64,000 nt of DNA, from the NCBI RefSeq assembly GCF_035582795.1, contig NC_134373.1:14716001-14780000 (forward strand), read 5' to 3'. Positions 25,061 to 37,000 of the stretch are shown one piece after another. Below the pieces are notes generated by a model. That model saw only the letters and a list, made by a program, of their open reading frames with translations. It did no database searches and was not told where the DNA came from. A program made the translations under genes and the position numbers. Numbering within the stretch: position 1 is the stretch's first letter; each line of letters begins with the position of its first letter. The stretch comes from Mycteria americana (lineage: Eukaryota; Chordata; Aves; Ciconiiformes; Ciconiidae).

Positions 25061-28000
25061 CTAAAGGGGAGGGGAAAAAAAAACCCACCTTATATAAATA
25101 CTGTAAATATGCTTACAATTTTTCAAACAACAGTGGTTTTTTTAAAAAAAAAAAAAAAAAAAAAGGAGTAATCACCTAGAGTGCATCACACCTAATGAAC
25201 AAACTCAAGTTACCAGCTCTGCTACTTTAGTGGAGATATTTCATTTTAAAAAAGGGGGAATGTTCCACAAAGCTAAAGATAACAATTCAGGCATTAGTCG
25301 GTTACCCTCTTCATGCAACCACCCATTAAGAATGGCCAAACATACATTACAATCATTTTATAAATACAGCAAAGCAAGAAAAAGTAAAGATATTTCCTTT
25401 GTTTGAAGTTGTGAGCTTATAAAGAGGTTATTTCACTGGTAAAACTATCATTAATTAATATTGAGCTTTTGTAGAGAAATGGAACATTATAATATGGCAC
25501 AGTATAAAAATACTATTGAGTATAAATGTCCCTTTCCCTACAAAACGTGGCTGCCTGATAGGAACTCTGCACATGTTGCCAAGGAATTCCATGCTTCCTG
25601 TTTCTCACAGACATACCACAGCTTCTGACTCACTTCTATAAGAAGCCAAGCTATGATTGTTCAGCCTCACTGTGACAACAGGTTTTTATATATTCTGTAA
25701 CTGGCAGTTCTGTCTTTAGGACTACCTCAAATACAAGTGGTTATGTCTTTCAGAATTAACAGACAGATATGGACTATTTCTCTTATGCAACACAGGAACC
25801 CACAAGGCTTTAATGTGTAACAGCTGGGCAAATCCAATGAAAATAATTTTTAAAAAGTAAATATAACTGAAGAGACAATATTATGTTTCATTTGAAAGTT
25901 ATAACCAGACCTTGCGAGACCCAAATGGATGCTTACTTTAATACATGGCAGACAGCCATGCACTTCTTATGGTGCATTCATCTGCTAACAGAAGTATTGT
26001 GAATAAATTTTATTGTACAGTAAATTTTGTCGGTTATAAACATTCAGCTTCCACAGTTATTGAATGTTAAAAATCAATCAGGAGCCAATAGAATTAGCAA
26101 TGCTTACTAGTCAACATGTGCAGAAGTCCTTGAAGGACTCAGACATTAGTTACTAATAAAGCCAGCTGATACCAAGCAAACTTGTAGCAAGTATTTAACT
26201 AGCTACTTCACACTGAAAAGCAATCACAAGAGAACTTATCTGAATATAGCTATGTCTCAGCCTTTTACTGAGAGATGACAGATAAAAGAAGAATTCTCAG
26301 CTTGGAAGAACTGTTTTATAGTTGAAAAAAAAAAAAAAGATAGGTTTGGCCAATGTTTAAAAAAAAAAAAAAATTAAGACTGACATTTGAACTCTACAGA
26401 GTTAACAAGATTTAGTCCAGAAAAGCATACTTCATAGGATCACCACCAAAACAAATAAAACTCCCCGCCCCCGCCATAACTTACACTTGAAAGCACCTAC
26501 TTCAAATCTCAGCATAGGGCTCAGTGACAGGGCTCGCAATCCACCATTAGATTTTGTCCTCAGAATCAGAATCGTATAGGTTGGAAAAGACCTTTAAGAT
26601 CATCGAGTCCAACCGTTAACATAACACTACCAAGACCACCACTATACCATGTCCCTAAGCACCTCATCCAAATGTCTTTTAAATACCTCCAGGGATGGCG
26701 ACTCAACCACTTCCCTGGGCAGCCTGTTCCAATGCTTGGTAACCCTTTCAGTGAAGTAAAATTTCCTAATATCCAGTCTAAACCTCCCCTGTGCAACTTG
26801 AGGCCATTTCCTCTTGTCCTATCCCTTGTTACCTGGGAGAAGACCGACCCCCACCTCTCTACAACCTCCTTTCAGGTAGTTGTAGAGAGCGATAAGGTCT
26901 CCCCTCAGCCTCCTTTTCTCCAGACTAAACAACCCCAGTTTCCTCAGCCGCTCCTCATCAGACTTCTGCTCCAGACCCTTCACCAGCTTTGTTGCCCTTC
27001 TCTGGACACGCTCCAGCACCTCAATGTCTCTCTTGTAGTGAGGGGCCCAAAACTGAACACAGTATTTGAGGTGCGGCCTCACCAGTGCCGAGTACAGGGG
27101 CACGATCACTTCCCTACTCCTGCTGCCCACGCTATTCCTCTCTCTCTCTGAGCCACTAACAATTAAGAAAACAGTTTTCCAGCCAGCTACATTTCCATTT
27201 CAGCAGCATTTAATCTCCAACCATGTTTTCCTTAACTTGCTTATAAACCTCATACAAGAACATGCCAAAAGCTGGGCTTTTGAGAGATTCACACTGGCTA
27301 CATAAAAAGTGATAAAGCACTGCATGCTATTCGTAATGAAATAACTTATACTTTACTTTGGCTATTTGCATATTATTCTTCATTCACTAAAGTGATGCAC
27401 ATATTGACTGCCAATACTTGATTTGAACTAATGGTTCAAGTTGTATTAACACCCCCCCCACCCCCCAAAAAGATGTTTGTTACTACAGACTCACTACCTA
27501 TGGCTCCATAGGTAAAGTTGAGTCCAGGTTTTCTTCAGTCCAAACACTAAATGCTGAAAAATTCATATTGGAAAATTTTACCTTTGTTTACTTTCCACAG
27601 GTTAGAAGATAAAGGCCACCATGCCTATCTAACTTGTTATAATTTTATAAGGTGTTCAAAAGCATGTACAAGACATGCACACGTTCCCGTATCTGTAAAA
27701 ACAGTGTGTGGGGAGAGTGTCTGTGTGTAGGAGTGAAGTATGTGTGAATGCCTATATCCTTACATATTGTAGTAATACACAATTTAAGTGAAAGTAAGGA
27801 AACTAAAGTGGTAGCTGTCATGACTCACACATACCAGAAGCAGGAATCTTGCAGAAGACATGGCTGTCTTGGTCAAAGGAAACAACGCAACAAAAACTGA
27901 GATGTCATCTCAACATTGAGATGACAAATTATATTTTTCCTCTTTACTGTAAAGGATGTTTAATTGATACCTGCCATAGATCTTGGTTTTATTCCTGGTA

Positions 28001-31000
28001 ATGCATATGGAATACAACCACAGGCTGAAAGTCTGAAGAAAAAAATGCCACAACAAAACTTTTCTATTATAATTACAGTTACAAAAGACTGGAAGGTGGT
28101 AAATACATTGCTGACGTTTAAAAACATAATGAAGTTATAGGTGTCAATACAAAAAGTTTCATAGCAACTAAAAGCTTTTAGAGCTGTACCTGGCAAGTTA
28201 GCTGAAGTAACAACAATTAAAATAGAATAAAATACCTGGAAATCTGTAAGATCTAGCCACCATCAAGGTTTCTCAAAAGGAAAAGCTGCATCTCACTAAT
28301 CTCTGGACCATGTGTTAGGCAATGATAAAGGAGTAGATAAAGAAGAAAAGATTAACTACTTTGATACGCAAAAAGCATTCATTAAGGTCCCTGGGAGTCT
28401 ATTAAAAAGCTCAGTAATCACTGGGGGAGGAAAAAACCCCCAATCAAACACCAAGAACTGGTTGCTAATATCAAATAGGAGGGCTGAACAATCACTCGTC
28501 ATCACAACAAAAGATTGGAAGAACAATGCTCTCCAGTTCAGGCTACATTTTATGAGTTACTTGCCACTTTCAAAAATTTTGAAGAGTAAAGTATTAAGAT
28601 CTTCAGATGAGAAGGAAATGCTAAAAGGACCCTCTGAATAATTTAAATAAAGAACACAATAGGGATGTTCAGTCAAATTGTGATAAACAAGGGATAAAAC
28701 TTAAAACACACTTTGCATGACCCTAACAAGCCACATCGATTCACCAACAGCAGTATACAACTCCTCCCTGCTCAAGATGCATTATTTTAAAAGAAAATTA
28801 ATAAAATTATGACACAACCTGCAATTTTCCTTGTGTACTCCAAAATACAACATTTTCCTCAAAGGTGTATCATCTTTTACAATACAGTGGAATTCTGGTT
28901 ATCCAGGAGAAGGGGACAGAATTCATCAGAGTACAGATAAAGGTTATAGGACTGACTAAGCGTTGTGGTTTAACCCGGCAGGCAGCTAAAGACCACACAG
29001 CCATTCACTCACTCCCCCCACAGTGGTATGGGGGAGAGAATCGGGGGGAAAAAACCAAAAACCGTAAGATTCGTAGGTTAGATAAAGACAGTTTAATAGC
29101 ACAGAAAAGGAAGGGAAAATAATAATAATGATGATGACTACGATAAAAGAATATACAAAATAAGTGATGCACAATGCAACTGCTCACCACCCACCGACCA
29201 ATGCCCAGCCAGTTCCAGAGCAGCAGCCTCCCAGCCAGCTTTCCCCCAGTTTATATACTGAGCATGACATCATATGGTATGGAATAGCCCTTTGGCCAGT
29301 TTGGGTCAGCTGTCCTGGCTGTGCCCCCTCCCAGCTTCTTGTGCATCTCCAGCCTTCTCAGTCAGTAGAGCATGAGAAGCTGAAAAGTCCTTGATTTAGT
29401 ATAAGCACTACTTAGCAACAACTAAAACATCAGTGTGTTATCAGCATTATTCTCATACCAAATCCAAAACACAGCACTACACCAGCTACTAGGGAGAAAA
29501 TTAACTCTATCCCAGCCAAAACCAGGACACTAAGCAAAAGGAGAAACCTCATATAATAAAACATTAAAAAAAAGAGGATTTCTATTATCATATGAATGCT
29601 ATGTAATCAAACACATCACATGATCAAACAACGCCTGTCAGCTGAACTACTGTGCCCTACTGCTGCATGCATTCTTGTCAACCTAAGCTCTAAGATAAAG
29701 CACCTTTGTTTGAACTTCAAAATCTTACACATCAGAATTAGACCTAAAGGGAAGGCCAAAGGCAGTAGAAATAATATTTTAACTTTCTCACTTCAGAGTT
29801 CTTCCACCTTTGTGTGAAACACCTGGCACCTAGACACTGCTGGAAGACTGAATATAGGACTAAATGGACTTTGGTATGGATAAACTATAGCAAATTCCTA
29901 GGCTTCTAGCTCGCTTAACAGCCTGTATCCAATTTTCAAAAGTTACTTATAAGCAAATGTCTCTGGGGTGGAAGGAATAGAACTACAGTTCTATACAGTT
30001 CGGAACTTCTGACAGTTTTGCTACAAATTACCCCCAAAAGCAGAGTGAAGATTTACCCTCTTAAATGCTCAATATTATTTCTTTATGTAAAAAACTTCTA
30101 CACCAAGAGTTTGGAGGAAGGAATGATTTCTTGGTTTGTGGGGGTTTTTTTTGTTACTGGGGGAGGGGCAGAACACCTTTGAAATTCAGTATAAGGCAAA
30201 GCTCTGATAATTTTTTCCCTTTTCCATATCACTACTAGGTATACTGCTTCTGCAAAACAAATCAAGTCTCACAAATATTTCTATAATCCTTTTAAATAAC
30301 ACTCTTAAGATTCCTTGTGTGAATTCAGGTAAATAGTAAAAACAGGTATTTAAGAACTGAGTGAAACTGTGTATCAACCCAAGTGTTTTTATGTGAGAAA
30401 GAAGAGAATCCAATTCTTACCTCAAACGTCAGTTAACTATGTGACTTTTTTTTCCAGTCATTTTTCAGAGCAGGATCACAACATAAATCTACTCACACTT
30501 TCTTTTCCATCTTTGCTTTTCTTCCTCCAAAATCTGTCTAGATTTGGGATTACTCCTCCCCCTTCTCCTTCCAACTTCATCTAGATTTTGTACATTATTT
30601 TTCTCATTCCATTCCTTCTTCCAACAACTTAGAGAACACGGGTAGCTTGTTTTTCCTAGTTAGTAGGTTTTGTTCACCAAAGGAATAACCTTTTATAAGC
30701 GACACCTCAAGAGAGGGCTTTTTTCATTTGGGCGTTGCCTTAAAATGAATTCTATATTTTCTCCATGGCAAAAAAATTGTGGATGTTCTTAAGCTAGAAG
30801 GATTAAATTTATTTTAAGATAGAAGGATTAATTTATTTATTTGTAGTGATGTGTACATGTCCTGGGCTAATTTGTCATAGACATGCCTATTAGCTTGTTC
30901 TGTCACATCCCTGAAAATATCAATATGACTGCCTTCAGACAAAATACACTTCTACTTGTTTGTCAGATCTATAGCAGAGTCGTATATCAAGATACACTGT

Positions 31001-34000
31001 ACTGGGTTCAGACTGGGATTTTTGTCTGCCTTGCAGAACACAACAAACGAAGAATGAGATTTAATTGATTTCCCTTCATCTACAGAGAAAAACATACACA
31101 CACTGGCCCTCTTATCACTCAAGCATGCACATGATAAATAAAGAGAACACTTTTCAAAAGCTGAGCGTTACTGAATCGGCCAATTAATGTAATTCATGTA
31201 ACTATTAACTGAATGTGTGAACTGCAAGGATAATGAAAAAATAAACTTATAAATATTCACCTGACATTATCCACAAACAACAAACCAAAGTTATGAACTC
31301 TTTCAAAACATCCCATAAAATATACAGCTATATACAAATATACAATATACAAAGCCCAGAATTATAGGAATTATAATAATATAAAGCCCAAATTATAAGA
31401 ATTTGTAAATGCATGTCAGACTGTACAGTCTGCAATTATACCTGCTGACCCATATATTCCTTCTTTTTTCAGGTCTTCACATTTAATTGCTATCAATAGC
31501 GTTGTATCAAATCCTTAAGTAGTGAAACAAAGTTTAAAAGTGCAGAGACAACACAAAAGCAATATACTTGGACAATGTTTATATAAATACACTCCTTTCT
31601 AAATTGTCTTCACTGTGCAAGTTTCACCTCAAATGGGCAAAAATTACTGCTCAGCATTGGAACAGAAGTAAGACCTCGTAATACATGCATTCTACGAGCA
31701 CATATTTAAAAAAAAAAAAGAGCCAGCTGTATTATACCTGTTGTCATGGTATCTGTGGGGATGATGCTGTAAAACATCTTGCAGGAAACGCTCCATCAAG
31801 CTACTGGTACCCATACGATTCCTACAGTAAGTGGTAAAATGTCTGTGCTGGGAGCTGAAAATATGCTGGTGAAAGATAAAATGGATGACTAGTTTAATAC
31901 TACTGTTAACGCACTGGCCTGTTCCTAAAAATTACTTCCCAGGTTAAACATTACACTATTGCCCAGGTTAAAAATTACACAGTTGCTATGAAAATATCTA
32001 AATTAAATGAAAAATCTTCATCCTTTTCTACTTTAAGGCCTTGATTCAATGAGATTTTTGAGCATGCTTAGGTAGTCTCAAATAATACTAAAATGTATGA
32101 AAACATCTTTCTGAGTTGGAACCCAAATTAGCAGCTCTGACAGCTGCTCACAGATCTCTTGTAACTAGTACAAATAGTCTCACAAATCTCACAGCTGCTC
32201 ACAAGTCTCTTGTAACTAGTACAAATACGCTAAATGTATCTATAAATTACTATTAAAATATTCTTGAACTTCATATGAATAAACATCCTATAATTCACTT
32301 GAATTAAGGAGAATTTTCATAAGCATAGAAGATTAAATAGGTTTCTACTTTCTAAATCAAGAAGTCTAAAAGACAAGAGACTGACAGAGTTAAAGAACAG
32401 AAAAGAAAATAGTTGATCAAATGTCTTCAGCCTTGGTATCTAACATATTAACCCTAATACTTTACAGTATACAAATATATACAGATTTCAAGATTAAAGC
32501 CACAAAAAATAAACCTAATGGATGCAATGCACAGCATTGTGCCACTTCAGAAAAGCAGACTGCAGTAGCCATGTCGCTCCACCAGGATCTTTTTAACAGG
32601 TAACAGATAAGGGTACCTTCTTCTCAGTGCATACACTGTGCAATTCACAAATTGGTTATTTTTCATTCAGTATTGGTTGTTCTGTGTAGAGACTGATATT
32701 TTATAAGCTGATAAAGCCTTTTGATACTCCTATCTGTTGCTGAATTATGCAGAAGCCTTCTCACCTGTTCCAGATTACTGTAGTGTACATGGCAACAATT
32801 GCAGTATCCTTGTCTATTTTGCACAGTGGATACTCCAGGCCGAGGATGTTCTTGCCCTCTTGTGTGTAAACTGAAAGAAGCAGGTAATATTACCAAGACA
32901 TGTTGGGTTGTTTAATCCATGTTCTTAACATGAAAATTCTAAATCTCTATCTTACTACAGAGCTGGAACAAACTTGCAAGATAAACATTTCTATTTCAGA
33001 ATTGTAATGGCAAGTGGGACTACATACTTGAAGGTATTCCCAAGTAAATTTCACTAAAGAAAATTTTTCTTAAATGCAGAACAAAGGATAATAGGTTGAA
33101 GGCACAGCTAACACAAGTGCTAATTTCAGTTGGCTGAAATCTGAAGAGAACTGTCTCTCCAGAAAAAGGCAGTCATCTTTTCATTCTTCTGGTTTTTAGT
33201 ATTTTGAAATTTAAAAAAATAGACCAAAGACAAAGGAATCTTGACACCCACACATTAGTTTTGGGCACCACAATGCGCCTTCCCCACAGTTTTTAATAGT
33301 ATGTGAGTACAAGATAAAAAGGACCTCCATCATACACTTGATCTATATTGCATCACTGTCATCCATTACACAAGATAACAGGTAAGCCTGAAAAACAGAT
33401 TCTTCCTGTTTTACTTTGTATAAGCAGCAAGCTAGATGCCAGTTAGATGATCACCTAACTTACCTGCTATTGCTGTCCTGTTGTAGAAAGCCTTCAACAC
33501 CATGTCTTTCGATTCCTATAGAAAAAAAAACCAAAACAGAGTATCAGAGAGATGGAATACAGTTTTACCTACAATTAGTTACTTCTCTTACATTGTGTTT
33601 GTCAAAACTACTATTTTAAAGGAAAATAAAAAGTTTAGTAAGTTCAAGAAAGCATGTAGAGAGAGATCCTTTTGTCCTCAAAGTTCCTCTAAGAGATTCA
33701 TAAAATAAGCTTTACTCTTTCATGGTTGAGGTGAGTTGGAATTTTTTTACTGCTTTGTCTGGGATCAAGACAAGGCAAGCTACATTTATACTGCTACAGC
33801 CATGATCACCGAGATAAAATGTAGCATGTCTTAAACAGCTTATTACAGAACAAGAAAATTACATCTACATGGAAACTCTGTGGATGATTCAGAAGTCACT
33901 TCTTCCATCTAAGTTCCATAACGAAATTTAAGAAATCAAAGTATGCAATTGAAACTACAAGGTGAATAATGCTTCTACTGTTAATTATTACATTAAAAAA

Positions 34001-37000
34001 AAAGAACTGCAACAAAAACATCTACTTTAAACTTCTCACCTTGTGCTGAAGAAGCAGAAGCTTCATCAGATGGTTTGATTCTATCAAACATCTGTAAGTA
34101 AACAATAAAATAACTAATATTAAAAAAAAACCAAACAACAAAACACCCACAAAACCCCACAGTAAAGCCCCTCCTCAAGTTCATCCTTCAGTCCAGGCTC
34201 CAAGCTGTTCAGAAGCACTATATTGTTTCAGCTATAGACCAAGACTTGACTTCAGTGAAGCTACATTGTAAAAATAAATTTCTGCTTTACTAGGTTACCC
34301 TAATATTATATTTAACAATCCATGTTAGCTTTGATAGAAGGGGCTAATTTCTGATCTAATTAACAAAGTCAAATACTATACTTATGAATACAGCTTAGAC
34401 TGTTAGGTTATTAAGCAATAACCTTGTTAAATTCATTTAATTACTTAATTTCCTAAGTTGCCTTTACAATAAAGATGAAACATGTATGCTAATAAAAACC
34501 ATACAAAACCTAGACCACAGAAAAGAATTCTCCAGGCTGGAAAAGTAATCCTTATTGCTCAAAAGACCTGCAAACCAATATTGAATCCCATAATTTTTAA
34601 TTAAAATATGACTGCAGCAACCTGCAGTTACATGCTTGAGGGTACCCAAAGACAAAGGGCTTCTGAGTTTCACACAGTCCTTTTACGTTATGGAATGCAA
34701 GCATAAAAATCAGCTTTCTAGTACAAACCTTAGTGTCATCAACCCTCTTCATCCACCAAAGCTGACTCCAGACTAGCAAACAATAAATGTCGAACAGGAG
34801 GCCATTTGCAGTGCAGGACACTTATCTTTTCTCATCCCATCTGGCAACAATGAAGTTAAAGAGCCTTTTAAAATAGAGTTAATAATGCATGTTTTCCATG
34901 CCCTAAGGCATGTAAATTTTTCTGTACCACTTTGCAAACATGTCAGTCGATCAAATTAATAAATCTCTTTCTGAAGTCTGCAGTGTATCCTTCTTTTTTA
35001 TTATGGAAATTGTTTTGACAGTCTTTCCTACATAAATGTTAAACATTCCTTTTGGAATAACTTTGTTCCTTCTTTCTTCCTCATAGTCCCTATGTATTAA
35101 ATATTGCTTTTGTTTTGGATGCTAGCACTCATGAAACTAAGTATACTTCTACAATAACAGAAAACAAATTCCTCAGTATTAACCAAATTGAAATGAATCT
35201 ATTTTGAGCATCATTCATGAAGCTGCTCAGACAAACAATGTTTTATTTTGCTTACGTTATATAAAGTAGTTAGATACTGCAATAATACTTTAACTGGAAA
35301 TTTCACAGTAGGTTAGATGCTCAAAACATTTTATGAATTAATCATTATATACTCAATGAAGTATTATCATTAGCATTACAGGCAGGAAAACAGAAAGGCC
35401 ACAATAATTTGCACAATCACTGTCACCGGCATCACAGTGAAAGTACCGCATCCTCTCTCAAAACTCAGGACTTGGCAATTCTTAGATCTGCTCTTGGCTT
35501 ACCATTTATGTAATTGTGGGATGACAAACAAAGTTTCAAATCAACTGCTTTTACTTTTTATCCTTTATAAACTGTTTTTACAAGAATCATTCCTTCCCTT
35601 CTCCTTTCTTGTTCTCATATATGTAGAAAAGATGCTCCTATATGAGGCTACATACCATCAGGCTTGACAGATGTGTGGTCTGTTGTTTGTTTTCTTTAAA
35701 CTTGCTTTGCTCTTTCCCCAACTATGCACTGCTCATTATAGAATAGCAGAACTGTTATAGCCGTTATGGTCAGAAGGAATACCTTAATATCTCAACTCAA
35801 AACAACAACAAAAAAAAACCAACAAAAAAACCCCAAACAAACCAAACCACTCAACCAAAACACCAGACTTGTTCTCCTTCCCATAGTGTATCAATTCATG
35901 TAATAATATTAAAAAAAAACCAAACCAAACCAACACAAAACCAACCCAGCTGTTCTTATAAACCTTCTCATCAGGCAACTGAGAAAAGCTTTCTTGTTAG
36001 ATCAACTGATCTCAGTCATCCTGTTCAGTGTCCTATAACAGCTGGGACCCAAAAGAAAGTGAAGGAAAAACCACAAAGCTGTCTTTCATGAATGATGCTT
36101 TATGGAAAATAACTTGTTCCACGTGCTCAAAGTCAACTTACCGATTTTTCAAGGTCTTACTTGATTAAGATAAAGCTACAAACATGGAGCGCAGTAAGAG
36201 TGTAGCAACCACAGAGGAGGCTACCCCATTGCAAGGGCAGTCAGACAGTCATCAGGGGGCACCACAACCACTCATCCCCATCTGCTGCCCCAAAACTGGA
36301 TTAAAGCACCTCGATATACAAATATCTAGTTTCATCTCAGAGACCTCAGGCAGCAGCAACTGCAATACGTTGGAGCATAACTACTACAACAGTGCGTTAC
36401 TTCCTTATTTCAAGGAATAATTTCAACGGTGGTGTACTACTGGGAGTTCACTCATCTGCAAGTACAGTTCTGTAAGTTACACCCCCAGGTCAAGACACAG
36501 ACTCATGCACGTTTAAACTGAGCTAGGAGCATAGTAACTTTAAACAGCACAGGACTATGAAAATACCTGTACTGAATCACTCAGTCTGGATCTCCTCGTC
36601 ATCTTTCTACAGTTCGAGGAGATTTAGTGGACCAGATTTTCTCACTGGAGGAGGGGCGTATTAAGTAAAACTTATAAAAGCCTGGCTATCACTTAGTAAC
36701 TGACAGAAAAATATCAGAGGAAGATCGTTCAGAGATACTTATGCGCAAAGCTGACAAGAGAGAAAAACCTCTTCTCTTTATCTCAGTGTTTTATGAGAAC
36801 GCTAGTGTACAGGACAAAGAAAAAATGTGAACTCAAACTATATATAGCTTGCTTACCATCTTAAGTCCAGCTCAAATCATAGGCTAGTAACATAAAGGAA
36901 ATCTGCTATGCAGATGCCTTATTTATGTTGCCAAAGCTGGAGAGCCTAACTGCAATCCTTATTTTATCAAAACAGAAACTACAGCTATAAATCCACAACG

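Noticed and set aside
26672-27151. 159-codon plus-strand open frame
   Set aside because: It is the reverse strand of a CR1 LINE, a common source of spurious ORFs in bird genomes.
29164-29394. 76-codon plus-strand open frame, and frames at 28865-29190
   Set aside because: They lie within the solo LTR, read antisense; not genes.
36184-36420. 78-codon plus-strand frame starting with a good Kozak ATG in ZDBF2 intron 1
   Set aside because: No homology I recognise, no promoter or splice context. A chance frame is the simplest reading.
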